Shown: piece after piece, positions 45,514 to 54,902 of the stretch | Layout of the letters: each line of letters begins with the position of its first letter | Numbering within the stretch: position 1 is the stretch's first letter | Assembly (NCBI RefSeq): GCF_001276715.1 | Contig: NZ_LIUQ01000046.1 | Coordinates: 1 to 55,141 of the forward strand | Direction of reading: 5' to 3' | DNA: 55,141 bases | Source: Planktothricoides sp. SR001 | Lineage (GTDB): Bacteria > Cyanobacteriota > Cyanobacteriia > Cyanobacteriales > Laspinemataceae | Made by a program: the position numbers and the translations under genes | Notes under the pieces: model-generated | Seen by the model: only the letters and a program-made list of their open reading frames with translations | Told to the model about the DNA's origin: nothing | The model's database searches: none

Positions 45514-46680
45514 TTAATGCAAAAATTGAGAAATTCTCTGAACGGCTGTTTCGAGAATTTCTGGATCGTGGACGAGGGCAAAGCGCACATATCCTTCTCC
45601 TTCTTTGCCAAAACCCGTACCCGGAGATACGGCAACGCCAGTGGTTTCGACGAGTTGACGACAAAATCCCAGGGCGTTGTTGCTCCAAGGTTCGGGCAGT
45701 TTTGCCCAGACGTACATGGTGGCAAGGGGTTCAGGGACTTGCCAACCGATCCGATTTAAGGCGCCGACAAAGGTATCGCGCCGTTTGCGGTAAATTTCTA
45801 CGGTTTCGGCGATGCAGTCTTGGGGGCCGGTCATGGCGGCGATCGCCCCATTGAGAATGCCTTTATATTGGTTAAAATCAATCACCGCTTTGACTTGTCG
45901 CAGGGCAAGAATCAACTCACGATTTCCCACCGCAAACCCAATCCGAAAACCGCCCATATTATATGGTTTTGACAGGGTAAAAAACTCAATGGAAACGGTT
46001 TTATCCGGGTCAGCTTGTAAAATTGATGGGGCGACGCCTCCGGCAAAGACAATATCCGCATAAGGGAAATCGTGAACCAGGACTAAATCATGGTTTTGAC
46101 AAAATGCCACGGCTTCTTGGAAAAAGGATAAGGGCGCGATCGCACTGGTGGGGTTATGGGGATAACTCAACACCATCATTCGCGCTTGTTCCAGGACTGC
46201 TTGGGGAATTTCTGAAAATATGGGCAAAAACCCGTTTTCTGCCCGTAAAGACATGGGATAAATTTGACCGGATGCCAAATAAACTCCGCCCGCGTGGGAA
46301 GGATAACCCGGATCCATCAATAAGGCAAACTCCCCTGGGTTTAAAATCGCCAAAGGCAAATGGGCAGTCCCCTCTTGAGAACCAATCAGTTGGAGTACCT
46401 CGGTTTCTGGATCGACCGCCACTCCATATTTATTGGTGTACCATTGAGCGGCGACTTCCCGAAAATCTTTGGTGCCGTGAAACAACAAATAACGGTGGGT
46501 TTCTGGGTCGGGCAGGGATTGGGTGATCGCCTCGATCGCATTTGGGGGTGCAGGCAGATCGGCTGATCCCAAAGATAAATCAATCACATCAAGTCCAGCG
46601 GCTTTAGCCTTTGCCTTGGCATTGTCCATATCCGCAAAGACATTAGATCGCAGGGGGTCTAAACGAGTGGCAAATTTCAT
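45514..46680 (-). CDS. Class I/II PLP aminotransferase, LL-DAP-aminotransferase-like
   Basis: A 388-aa aspartate-aminotransferase-fold enzyme. The PLP lysine is in FFTLSKPYNMGGFRIGF (about 229-245). NPTS near 174-177 (YPHNPTSAI) and the C-terminal arginine (YVRFALV near 369-375, carboxylate binding) are normal. It resembles the LL-diaminopimelate/succinyldiaminopimelate aminotransferase group of cyanobacteria. The specific substrate is uncertain, and most cyanobacteria have another DapL. ATG 46680. The thioredoxin gene lies 33 bases upstream on the same strand, with a terminator at 45346-45385 closing the pair. Confidence 0.88.
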   Translation of the reverse strand: MKFATRLDPLRSNVFADMDNAKAKAKAAGLDVIDLSLGSADLPAPPNAIEAITQSLPDPETHRYLLFHGTKDFREVAAQWYTNKYGVAVDPETEVLQLIGSQEGTAHLPLAILNPGEFALLMDPGYPSHAGGVYLASGQIYPMSLRAENGFLPIFSEIPQAVLEQARMMVLSYPHNPTSAIAPLSFFQEAVAFCQNHDLVLVHDFPYADIVFAGGVAPSILQADPDKTVSIEFFTLSKPYNMGGFRIGFAVGNRELILALRQVKAVIDFNQYKGILNGAIAAMTGPQDCIAETVEIYRKRRDTFVGALNRIGWQVPEPLATMYVWAKLPEPWSNNALGFCRQLVETTGVAVSPGTGFGKEGEGYVRFALVHDPEILETAVQRISQFLH

Positions 46681-46713
46681 AAATTTTTCTCTCCCAATCT
46701 TTCTCTGAAACCC

Positions 46714-47061
46714 CTAAGAATCCGTCGCACCGCTTTGAAGCTGAGAATCGAGCAATTGAATGATTTTATCCTTGGTAATTGCCCCTTCATGCTCCAGAAT
46801 TAGCTCACCACTCCGAAACATCCGTAAAGCGGGAACCCCTTCCACCTTATATGCTTTCACGGTTTCTTGATTAGGATCCACTTCCATTTTCACCACTTTG
46901 AGGCGATCGCTATACATCTGGGCGATCTTGTCCATCGAAGGTGACACCAAACGACAAGGGCCACACCAAGGTGCCCAAAAATAAGCTAAAACAGGTTGCT
47001 CAGACTCCAATACTTCTGTTTTAAATTCCTTATCTGTAATGACTTGAACGCTACCGCTCAT
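46714..47061 (-). CDS. trxA: Thioredoxin
   Basis: A 115-aa thioredoxin. The redox site is FWAPWCGPCRLVSP with Cys33 and Cys36, and the conserved cis-proline lies in VEGVPALRMF (about 74-83). Thioredoxins reduce disulfides in light-regulated enzymes, taking electrons from ferredoxin-thioredoxin or NADPH-thioredoxin reductase. It is followed after 33 bases by the aminotransferase gene. ATG 47061 has AGAAGGTCTA upstream. Confidence 0.95.
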   Translation of the reverse strand: MSGSVQVITDKEFKTEVLESEQPVLAYFWAPWCGPCRLVSPSMDKIAQMYSDRLKVVKMEVDPNQETVKAYKVEGVPALRMFRSGELILEHEGAITKDKIIQLLDSQLQSGATDS

Positions 47062-47393
47062 TAGACCTTCTCTATAAATTCTTGCTTGACTGTTAATAAT
47101 CTTTCTCGATTGGTTACGAGAACAAGTTCAATTTGTTTTTTGGCGCGATCGTCAGCAGACAGATGGGATCTGCACTTTACTGACTCCACCTTTCTTTAAT
47201 TTATCATGTTAGGGTTTTCTCCTTAAACCCACGAGCATTTTTTCCGGGAAATGGCCAAAAAAATGATCCCCTGACCCCCAGGCCAGAGGATAATTCATTA
47301 CAAGCGGTCAGCGATCGGCTATCGGTCATCAACTATCAGCTATCAGCGGTTGAGAGGCGATCGGGCGAAGTCTCTACATCACCAAATGCATCA
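47062..47393. other. Intergenic region
   Basis: 332 bases between vipp1 and trxA. Repeats ATCGGCTATCGGTCATCAACT/ATCAGCTATCAGCGG (fragments at 47310-47350) are imperfect. The trxA promoter is presumably here; nothing else is seen. Confidence 0.45.
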
Positions 47394-48161
47394 CTAAATG
47401 CCGTCAAGTTCAGCCCGTAATTTTTCCAACTCGTCGTCAACGGCTGTTTTTTTGCCAGTGGTTTGACCCGAAGAAGGTAACTGACCTTGAGCCGCAGAAC
47501 CTCCAGTTAACAATTGTTGCTTCATCGCCGCCAGTTCATCCTCCACGCCGCTACCAGCTTCCAGCAGAGCAAATTGTTGCTCCAGACCGGAACTGCCCAG
47601 TTCTGCTGCCGCTTGAGAACGCGCTTCCATTTGTAAGACTTTCTCTTCCATGCGGTCAAAGGCACTCATCGCACTGCTGGTATTCAGCGAACCAATGGTA
47701 TTTTGCAATTGTTCATTTGCTTTGGCTGCTTGGGCGCGGGCTTTGAGCATATTTTTCTTGGTCTTGGCTTCGGAAATTTTACTTTCCAAACCGATCAAGT
47801 TGCGCTTGAGAGTCTCCACCTGGGAGCTTTGCTGGTCTAACTGAGCTTTAATCGTTTCAGCGGTTTCCGTGTTAGTTTTTTTCCGCTGGAGAGCTTGACG
47901 AGCCAGTTCTTCATCCCCTTTTTGTAAAGCCAGCATCGCTCTTTGTTGCCAGGTATTAGCCTCGGTTTGCGCTTGTTCGTACTGTTTCTGGCTTCTTTTT
48001 TGGGTCGCAATGGCCGTGGCCACTGCTTGACGCAGTTGTACCAGGTCTTCCTGCATATCAACAATCGCTTGCTCCAGAATCTTTTCCGGATCTTCCGCTT
48101 TGTTGACTAAATCGTTGATATTCGCTTTAACTACACGCCCTATACGATCGAACAATCCCAT
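47394..48161 (-). CDS. vipp1: Vipp1/IM30 (PspA family) thylakoid membrane protein
   Basis: A 255-aa coiled-coil protein of the PspA/IM30 family, which forms large rings or rods and is needed for thylakoid biogenesis and membrane repair. The N-terminal helix MGLFDRIGRVVKANINDLVN binds membranes; EDPEKILEQAIVDMQEDLVQ (22-41) is the family signature. It has the C-terminal extension absent from bacterial PspA (about 225-255, ending AVDDELEKLRAELDGI), which marks it as Vipp1. ATG 48161 has GGAAAGG/AAAAAAG upstream. No psp regulators are nearby, as usual in cyanobacteria. Confidence 0.95.
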   Translation of the reverse strand: MGLFDRIGRVVKANINDLVNKAEDPEKILEQAIVDMQEDLVQLRQAVATAIATQKRSQKQYEQAQTEANTWQQRAMLALQKGDEELARQALQRKKTNTETAETIKAQLDQQSSQVETLKRNLIGLESKISEAKTKKNMLKARAQAAKANEQLQNTIGSLNTSSAMSAFDRMEEKVLQMEARSQAAAELGSSGLEQQFALLEAGSGVEDELAAMKQQLLTGGSAAQGQLPSSGQTTGKKTAVDDELEKLRAELDGI

Positions 48162-48769
48162 GATTCTTTTTTCCTTTCCGCGTTAACAAATATACTTAGT
48201 TTACTCGCGTCAGCGATCGGGTTGAATGAAACCAGACTCGCCCACTGCCATAGAGAGCTAGAACCATCGGACTGACGCAAATACTCTTTTTCTATTCTAA
48301 GTCCGATGCCAATTGCTTGACAGCAATTTTTATCGCCGCAGGGATATCTATGCGATATCTATCTAGTTTAAGAACTACAGGCGGCAATTGAGCAATTACA
48401 GAAAAAATTTTGTCTCAGTGGGGAGTAGCCGCCAGGGATCGGCTGAATCAAACAAGGATCCCGACCAAGAAGCAGTCCAATCATCCCAAAGATCCCAAAT
48501 TACGCCGATCTTTTTTTCTATCCTCGATCGCTGGAGGGAAAAAATCTGCCCTCCGCAGCAATTCAGCCAAACATGAAGGGGGCGATCGCGTAGTCATGGC
48601 CTAAACAATTGTTGAATTAATCAAGATTAATTTAACAATTCAGGTCGATCCCCCCCTAGGGGATATGATAAACTATTTCACAAGAGTGTAACCCCGGTAT
48701 AGCGTCTAAGTAATTGAACTTATCCGGGATTTAGCACTCGATCCAGCCACGCAAATGGAGGAAGATTAA
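48162..48769. other. Divergent intergenic region between vipp1 and the ferrochelatase-like gene
   Basis: About 600 bases carrying promoters for both directions. The plus-strand 60-codon frames at 48388-48604 do not resemble a family. TCAAGATTAATTTAACAATT and CCCCCCTAGGGGATA near 48615-48665 might be structured, but I could not fold a known riboswitch. Confidence 0.45.
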
Positions 48770-49918
48770 GTGGTTGCAACTCCCGAAAAACTCCAAGAAA
48801 TCCCCCAAGCAATTTCCGGTAAAAATAAAATCGCTGTTTTGCTGATGGGATATGGCGAAGTAGAAAGCTACGAAGATTTCGCCAACTATAATGAACAAGC
48901 GCTCAATTTACTGACCGCAAAATTTGCCCCAGTTCCTACCTGGATGTATCCCCCGTTTGCCAAATTATTGGCGATGTTTGATTTTCACGAATGGAATCAC
49001 CAGCATGGACACTTTATTTCTCCCCATAATGGGATTTTTGAACAACAAAGAGCCGGGATTGAAGCCGAACTGCAAAAACGTTGGGGAAGCGATGTTCAAG
49101 TCTTCAAAGCTTTTAACTTTTGTGCGCCTTTCTTGCCCGCACAAGTCATCGCTGAAATCAAAGATCAAGGATTTGATCAGTTATTAATTTATCCTTTGTT
49201 AGTGGTGGATTCTATTTTCACCAGTGGCATTGCTATTGAGCAAGTAAATAAAGCATTGGATCGGTTAAATCAAGATCCAGAACCCTGGCTCAAGGGAATG
49301 CGTTATATTCCGTCTTTTTACAATCAACCAGCCTATATTGATTTGATGGCCGAGATGGTTGAAACGGAAATTGCCTCGGAACTTGGTGATAAATATTTGC
49401 CTTCAGAAATTGGCATTGTGCTGATGAATCATGGTTGTCCCCATGAAGCCAAAGGATTTGTTTCCGGGATTGATGAATCTCAGGCTCTTTATGAATTAGT
49501 CCGCAACAAACTGATTAACCGTTATCCCTTAATTTCTGTGGGTTGGTTAAATCATCAAACTCCTTTGATTAAATGGACGCAACCGAATGCGGAATTGGCA
49601 GCGCTGAATTTAATTCAGTTAGGGGCTAAGGCGATTGTGTTTATGCCGATTGGATTTGCTACGGAAAATCACGAGACACTTTTAGATGTTCATCATATTA
49701 TTCATGCGATCGAACGGCGTTTTAGTCAGGTGTCATTTATTCAGATGTCTTGTGTGAATGAACATCCCAGTTTCTTGAAAATGGCGGCAGAATGGGCGAA
49801 TCCTCAAATAGAAGCGCTGTTATCCGAGTCGGCTTTATCCGAGTCAGCGATTGGACCCATCCATCACCATAGTTCATCTCACAGCCATCATCATTCACAT
49901 CACCATCACAGTCATTAA
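48770..49918 (+). CDS. Ferrochelatase-family protein with histidine-rich tail
   Basis: A 382-aa protein of the ferrochelatase/chelatase fold. Typical stretches are NKIAVLLMGYGEVESYEDF (N-terminal strand), IGIVLMNHGCPHEAKGF near 214-231 (His at the metal site, where ferrochelatases have S/N-H-x-x-P) and PIGFATENHETLLDVHH near 297-313 (the E-N-x-E-T acidic site). It differs from standard HemH in its start (MGYG rather than LLN-x-GGP) and in an acidic/His tail: the last ~20 residues are almost only His and Ser. The C-terminal CAB helix of cyanobacterial HemH is absent. The role may be a paralogous metal chelatase or a metal chaperone. GTG 48770 has GGAGGA 8 bases upstream. Confidence 0.75.
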   Translation: MVATPEKLQEIPQAISGKNKIAVLLMGYGEVESYEDFANYNEQALNLLTAKFAPVPTWMYPPFAKLLAMFDFHEWNHQHGHFISPHNGIFEQQRAGIEAELQKRWGSDVQVFKAFNFCAPFLPAQVIAEIKDQGFDQLLIYPLLVVDSIFTSGIAIEQVNKALDRLNQDPEPWLKGMRYIPSFYNQPAYIDLMAEMVETEIASELGDKYLPSEIGIVLMNHGCPHEAKGFVSGIDESQALYELVRNKLINRYPLISVGWLNHQTPLIKWTQPNAELAALNLIQLGAKAIVFMPIGFATENHETLLDVHHIIHAIERRFSQVSFIQMSCVNEHPSFLKMAAEWANPQIEALLSESALSESAIGPIHHHSSSHSHHHSHHHHSH

Positions 49919-49930
49919 AAGGTCTTAATT

Positions 49931-49974
49931 ATTCAGAATTCAGCAGTCTGAAGTATTGCTGCTGAATTCTGAAT
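49931..49974. terminator. Bidirectional stem-loop
   Basis: ATTCAGAATTCAGCAG (49931-49946) and its exact inverse (49959-49974) form a 16-bp stem between two convergent genes. Confidence 0.75.
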
Positions 49975-50004
49975 TATCAGAACTAACGGCGATCGCCTTT
50001 AAGC

Positions 50005-51864
50005 TTAAGGTTCGCGATTTTTTCTCACTTTCAGGTCTTGTAAAGAGTTACCAATACCCTGAATAATTCCCTGAGCAATTAACCCAATTCCTCGACCTAA
50101 TTGCATCAGCAAATAGCGACCTCCACTGCCGAGAAAGACCATCATGGATTCGACCCGGGGGGCGATCGCATCTCTGGTCTCCAGCAACAAAGTCACGGTT
50201 TGTTGTAATCCATTTAATTGGGCTAACTCCTCCCGTCGTGGGGCATAACTGGAAATTTTGCGGATGCCCCGCTCATCTAACACTAATAAAACATATTGAC
50301 TTTCAAAGATAGACTTGGGTTCTTGCCAATATTTTTGCCAGCGATATCGCCAAGATAAATTATTTCTAAAACGTTCAATTTCTCGCGTAGTCATCCACCG
50401 CGAATCATAAAAATCTTGTTTAATTTTTTCCACATCAGCCAACCGATTTAACAGGGGATAAATCACTGCATTCGCCACTTGAATCATTAAATTTTCTAGC
50501 AAAAATTCGGCGTGTTGCAATGATTCTGAACTGTCGGCTAAATATTCCACATTTTCTATAGTAAAAGATGTTTGAAATAATAAATAAGAAAATAACTCAC
50601 TCCCTTGGGGTATTTTATTCAAAATACTGGCTTGAACCTGAGCGGCATCTTGGCTAATCAATGGCACAATATCAACAATTTGTTGATTGCCCATAGACAA
50701 GCCCATAGACAGGGAAGAATATTTGCCAAAAAATTCAATAATGGTGGCTTGCCATAAATCACTCAGGAGTATTTCCTGTTTTTCCTGCAATCCATCAGGC
50801 TGAATCTGAGAATATTTTAAAGTGCCGATAATTTCCTCAAATTGGCGCAAAATTAGGTAGAAAAGTTGCTGTTTTTTTTCAAGCTTCAGAATATCAATTT
50901 CTAGGGGTATATCGGTTAAATTTTCCAACCGAGATTGGAGTTTAGTTAAGATGCGATCGAATAACTGAGATTTCAAGGTGGAGAAATCTAAAGGATAAAT
51001 TTGGGGCGATCGCTGTAAATCTCCGGATACCGAAAACCTTAAATCTATGCTATTCTGGGTGGAAACTGGTGAAATTTTCACCTCAGAAAAACTGACAGTA
51101 TTTTCCAGAGTTAATTGCGTTTCAGATCCACTAATAGCAGGCAAAATCTGATTTACCAGCCAACGAGCGACCCTGAGTTCTCGTCGTCGTCCCAAGAGAA
51201 AAAAACGATCGAACTGTGATAAGTGGATATTTTTTAGTTGAGCATCTAATTCAACAATGTGGGCATTCATTTGCCGATTCGCCGATAGCCGCAGATTTTG
51301 CATCCATAAACGGCGAGGCTTCACAGAAATTGGCGACCCTGTGACCGTGGCCGATAACCGCCGCTGTTTTCCAGAAATTGGGATGTCACCGCCAACCCAA
51401 TCGCTGATCCCCGCCGTGATTTGCCGAATGGCATTGACCAGAACTGTCGGCTCGGTGCCTTTAGGAAAATATCCTTTAACCCCTAATTCACGAGCCGCAT
51501 GAATTTCTCTGTCACTGAGCCAGGAATCAATCAATAACAGAGGCAGTTGGGCATATTCACTTTTTAAGGTTTTAATTAGAGCGATCGCGCCTTGGTCTGG
51601 TTCCGCCGGAGTGACTCCCTCCACAGCCAAAAGCACCAAGTCTATAGATGGCGCTGCCGAGGGTGCGCTTTTAATTTCCTGACTTTTAATTTCCTGACTT
51701 TTAATTTCCTTTAACTCATGCAAAGCTGCGGCAACCGTTGAAACATCTACCAGGACAGAAATCTCGGCAAACTGAGCCAAAAAAGTTCTTAATCCCAGTC
51801 GAAAGATGGGGTCATGGTCAATTAGTATTAGCCTGATGGCTTTGCCCTGAAGATCATTGCTCAT
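50005..51864 (-). CDS. Degenerate receiver domain fused to Ycf55/DUF3685
   Basis: A 619-aa protein. Residues 10-150 resemble a response-regulator receiver (IRLILIDHDPIFRLGLRTFL, VKGYFPKGTEPTVLVNAIRQ with the conserved Lys). The aspartate expected at the end of strand 3 (usual VLLD) reads VLLAVEG, so the phospho-acceptor is replaced by Ala. Residues ~200-610 match Ycf55 (DUF3685), a family found in cyanobacteria and red-algal plastids, with unknown role. EIKSQEIKSQEIKS at 54-67 comes from a threefold 15-base repeat within the receiver. It is in the minus-strand series with the 729-aa gene, 87 bases apart. Confidence 0.85.
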   Translation of the reverse strand: MSNDLQGKAIRLILIDHDPIFRLGLRTFLAQFAEISVLVDVSTVAAALHELKEIKSQEIKSQEIKSAPSAAPSIDLVLLAVEGVTPAEPDQGAIALIKTLKSEYAQLPLLLIDSWLSDREIHAARELGVKGYFPKGTEPTVLVNAIRQITAGISDWVGGDIPISGKQRRLSATVTGSPISVKPRRLWMQNLRLSANRQMNAHIVELDAQLKNIHLSQFDRFFLLGRRRELRVARWLVNQILPAISGSETQLTLENTVSFSEVKISPVSTQNSIDLRFSVSGDLQRSPQIYPLDFSTLKSQLFDRILTKLQSRLENLTDIPLEIDILKLEKKQQLFYLILRQFEEIIGTLKYSQIQPDGLQEKQEILLSDLWQATIIEFFGKYSSLSMGLSMGNQQIVDIVPLISQDAAQVQASILNKIPQGSELFSYLLFQTSFTIENVEYLADSSESLQHAEFLLENLMIQVANAVIYPLLNRLADVEKIKQDFYDSRWMTTREIERFRNNLSWRYRWQKYWQEPKSIFESQYVLLVLDERGIRKISSYAPRREELAQLNGLQQTVTLLLETRDAIAPRVESMMVFLGSGGRYLLMQLGRGIGLIAQGIIQGIGNSLQDLKVRKNREP

Positions 51865-51950
51865 TGACTATTGTTTAGGGTTCAGGGTTTGTGGGCAAGA
51901 TGTTGAATGTTGATTGTTTGAAAACAAGACACTCAACATTCAATATACCT

Positions 51951-54140
51951 TTATTCAATGCCATCAATTGCTGGAGCATCATTATAGGTTGGCTCAGACG
52001 CTGCTGGCTCTTGGTAAACCGGCTCCGGTTCTTGGTAAACCGGGGCGGGTTCTTGGTAATAAACCGGCTCCGGTTCTTGGTAAACTGGCGCGGGTTCTTG
52101 ATAACGGGGCGGGGGTGGTTCTTGGTAAACCGGAGCCGGTTGTTGATAGGTGGCTCGTCGCGAGGCTTCTTGTTCCGCTCGAATGGCTTCTAACTGTCCT
52201 GACCACTGGGCGATCGCCTCTTGAGCTTGAGGATACAACGCCCGACCATAGCTAATTTGATAGGCAGTATCGATCGCCAAACCCAAACTGCCTTGGGCAG
52301 CCAAAGTCTTGGCTTGATCCAGAATCGGTTGATCCTGAGCAATTTCTATCGTGCTTTGCCATTTACTAATTTCTGCTTGCGCTTCTTTATATAATGCTCG
52401 ATCTGAGGTAATTTTTTTGGCAGTAGTGATAGCTTCTGGCAACTTGTTCGCTTTTGCCAGGGCTAAAGCTTGATCTAAGATCGGTTGATCTTCAATCCGT
52501 TGAATTTTTTTCGTCCAATTCGCAATCAAAGTTTGGGCTGAAACCCGCATCTGTCGGCCTTTTTCTACCTGACTCGCCACGGCGATCGCGGCTTGGTAAG
52601 CTTCAATCGAGCCGGGGAGGGCGATTTGTTGCGCTTGGGCGACATAAAAGCGATCCTCAAATAGCTGAATTTCTTTGCTCCATTGACCAATTAAGCTTTG
52701 ACCCTCGATTCGTCTAGGGCGGTCAACAGTAACCATTTGCGCTTGGTCGATCGCCAGTTTTAATATCCAGGGATGATTAAAACTGGCAGTTAAAGTCGCT
52801 AATTGTAATTGCAATAAATCTTCAATTTGTTGATTGGCCTTGGTTTGGAAACCTTGAACTTCCTTATGTAAAGGGCTATTCGGTTCAATATTTCCCATCG
52901 CGGCGATCGCCTCAGAAAAAGCAAACACTTGCGCCAATCGGTCACTGGCAGAATTCTGTGACTTCATCAGCTTCTGTGCGGCGATCAGGGTAATCAAATC
53001 GCGACTTTCGCGATACAAGGCCAAATTATCGCGAGGCACCCAGTTCGCGGCTTTCACTGCACCTTCAATATCATTTTGCTGCCAAAGCTTTTGGGCAATT
53101 TGCAGCAAATCTCGACTCCAGGTGACAATATCTTTTTTCGCCGCTTCAGCGGCTGATGTTTGTGGTTGAATTTGTCGAGCCAGGTCAATGCCAAAAGCCA
53201 AGTCTGCTACGCTTTTAAATCCAGCGGTGTACCGAGCTTCTTTTAATTTATCCCAAGCCTGTTTTTCTTGAGAAATTTGCTCCTTGAGTTGATTGTAACG
53301 AGTGCTGCGCCAGTAAACATTGTCAAGTTCTAATAAATTTCGGGCATAGTTTTCCGCTTGTCTCCAGTCTTGTTTTTTGATGGCATCTTGGGCTTTGTCA
53401 TATATGGTTTTGCCATCCGCCCAATTGCCTTGCCAGGTAGCGACTTCATTTTGAATCGCTGTATATGCTGGGGAACTGGCGGGAATTTTTTGAATCAATG
53501 CTTCCGCTTGATCGAGATCCCCCGCTAAATATTGTTCGCGAGCGAGATCCATAATTTTCATCGACCATTCTCCGACCAATTTGTTGGCCTGAGCTTTTAA
53601 GGGGTGGTCATCAGGCCAATCTTGTACCAGGGCGATCGCCGCTACCAAGTCGTCTAAGTTTTTGGACTCAGCACTTCTCTGGGCACAGTAAAGCCGCTGG
53701 CGATCGGAAGTCAATTGATCTGTTTGCTCACAATTAATCGGCGGGGGCATAGTCAGCAACCAACGCAGTGCCATCACCCCAGTGGTGCTGCAAGCCACAA
53801 GCACCGCCAGCCAGAGACTCGGCCAAGTAAAAATATATTTTGATCCATAACCCAACACTTTGCCGCAACCACGGAGCAGAAGCGCTCCCTTTTCTTTAAG
53901 CTGGATCTTTTTCGATGAATCTTTGGGCTGAGACAGAATCTCTTCAACCGAGTTAGGAAGATGTCCATGTTGTGAGTCCACAGATAACACACTGGAGCCA
54001 TCAGATCCCTGTTTTAAGCTGATCTGGCGTTTATGAAGTAGTAAATACTGGGTAACGGCTGTGCCGCTCCGCCTGGTTTTTGGTCTGCGTAATCGTTGTA
54101 CTGCCTGTGTATTCGATTGGTCAAATTGTTTTTTCACCAT
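51951..54140 (-). CDS. Large single-pass membrane protein with TPR-like helical repeats and Pro-rich tail
   Basis: A 729-aa protein. The N-terminal cytoplasmic part (1-105) is basic; one membrane helix lies near 106-128 (SLWLAVLVACSTTGVMALRW). The extracytoplasmic part is a chain of helical repeats related to one another (e.g. QPILDQALALAKANKLPEAI and QPILDQAKTLAAQGSLGLAI), each about 45 residues, similar to TPR/SEL1-type solenoids. The last ~80 residues are a Pro/Gln/Glu/Tyr repeat (PAPVYQEPEPVYYQEPAP type). The N-terminal FDQSNTQAVQRLRRPKTRRS is typical of cyanobacterial homologues, often annotated as segregation or cell-wall related without proof. Function unknown. Confidence 0.8.
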   Translation of the reverse strand: MVKKQFDQSNTQAVQRLRRPKTRRSGTAVTQYLLLHKRQISLKQGSDGSSVLSVDSQHGHLPNSVEEILSQPKDSSKKIQLKEKGALLLRGCGKVLGYGSKYIFTWPSLWLAVLVACSTTGVMALRWLLTMPPPINCEQTDQLTSDRQRLYCAQRSAESKNLDDLVAAIALVQDWPDDHPLKAQANKLVGEWSMKIMDLAREQYLAGDLDQAEALIQKIPASSPAYTAIQNEVATWQGNWADGKTIYDKAQDAIKKQDWRQAENYARNLLELDNVYWRSTRYNQLKEQISQEKQAWDKLKEARYTAGFKSVADLAFGIDLARQIQPQTSAAEAAKKDIVTWSRDLLQIAQKLWQQNDIEGAVKAANWVPRDNLALYRESRDLITLIAAQKLMKSQNSASDRLAQVFAFSEAIAAMGNIEPNSPLHKEVQGFQTKANQQIEDLLQLQLATLTASFNHPWILKLAIDQAQMVTVDRPRRIEGQSLIGQWSKEIQLFEDRFYVAQAQQIALPGSIEAYQAAIAVASQVEKGRQMRVSAQTLIANWTKKIQRIEDQPILDQALALAKANKLPEAITTAKKITSDRALYKEAQAEISKWQSTIEIAQDQPILDQAKTLAAQGSLGLAIDTAYQISYGRALYPQAQEAIAQWSGQLEAIRAEQEASRRATYQQPAPVYQEPPPPRYQEPAPVYQEPEPVYYQEPAPVYQEPEPVYQEPAASEPTYNDAPAIDGIE
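52020..52140. repeat. Pro-rich minisatellite inside the 729-aa gene
   Basis: About seven imperfect copies of GGTTCTTGGTAAACCGG(C/A) encoding the P-V-Y-Q-E-P tail. Likely variable in copy number between strains. Confidence 0.75.
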
Positions 54141-54443
54141 AGCTTATATAGATTCCTACCAGATCAACACCAGTTTTAGCCCTAAATATTTATGAGAGCA
54201 AGTATTAAATAATAAGTCTAGACAAGTCTAGCCATTCGTTCCTAGTCAGCGGAATTAGAGGTGCGGCGATAGTGCGTCCGCACCGCCGAAGCGATCGCTC
54301 CCTTTTCCAGCATATTTTTTCGGGGGTGCAATCAAGATCCGTTTGGCGATGTTGCATCCGCAACGCCGAAGCTATCGCTCACGGCGATCCAGTTGTCGGT
54401 GAATGTTTGGTCTTGACCTAAATTTTCCGCCTGTTAGACCGAT
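54141..54443. other. Intergenic region with palindromic repeats
   Basis: 303 bases between the 729-aa gene and the fur-type gene. It holds two tracts of the GCCGAAGCGATCGC / GCAACGCCGAAGC repeat type at about 54259-54300 and 54340-54380. No gene is seen. Confidence 0.55.
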
Positions 54444-54902
54444 CTAGTCAGTCACGGCAATCTGTTCAGAGGTTTCAGCCGACGATAATCGATAACCGTA
54501 AAAATCAATTCGGTAATCAGTAATTTGAACGCCAGTTTGCGCTTCTATTTGCTTGATCAGTTCTTCTGGTAATGTTACATAAATATCCAAAAGTTGACCT
54601 GTGTTGAGACAATTGATATGACTGTGGGAGTCACTGATGTTCCCATACAGCCGCCCATCGGATCGCTCGATACATTCGATAATCCCTTGACCGGATAAGG
54701 CTTCGAGGTTTTGATACACCGAAGTATGACCAATGGCTTTGCCTTCTCGATTGAGGCGATCGTAAATTTCCCGCGCCGAAAGATGTTCTGGAACCTGCCA
54801 CAGCAGTTCCAAAATAAATCGCCTCTGACGGCTCATCCGCATCCCTAAATCTCGACATTGGTTTAAAGCATCTTCTAAAGAGGAAATTTTTTTCACAGCC
54901 AC
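54444..54902 (-). CDS. Fur-family regulator, FurC/PerR-like
   Basis: A Fur-superfamily repressor of 152 aa (150 if the second GTG is used). The winged helix-turn-helix LSAREIYDRL-x-REGKAIGHTSVYQNLEAL (about 40-70) binds DNA. The metal region reads DGRLYGNISDSHSHINCLNTG. The first Cys of a C-x-x-C pair and H-x-H are there, but the second Cys is Thr, and no second C-x-x-C pair is visible near the C-terminus, so the structural zinc site of classical Fur is absent; this pattern agrees with cyanobacterial FurC (PerR). PerR-type proteins sense peroxide via iron. GTG 54902 is nearly on top of AGGAG; GTG 54896 has better spacing (about 5 bases). Confidence 0.88.
   Translation of the reverse strand: MAVKKISSLEDALNQCRDLGMRMSRQRRFILELLWQVPEHLSAREIYDRLNREGKAIGHTSVYQNLEALSGQGIIECIERSDGRLYGNISDSHSHINCLNTGQLLDIYVTLPEELIKQIEAQTGVQITDYRIDFYGYRLSSAETSEQIAVTD

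Noticed and set aside
48605-48769. Riboswitch upstream of the ferrochelatase-like gene
   Set aside because: The GC-rich palindrome near 48650 is too short and lacks the conserved cores of cobalamin or other known metal riboswitches that I could recognise.
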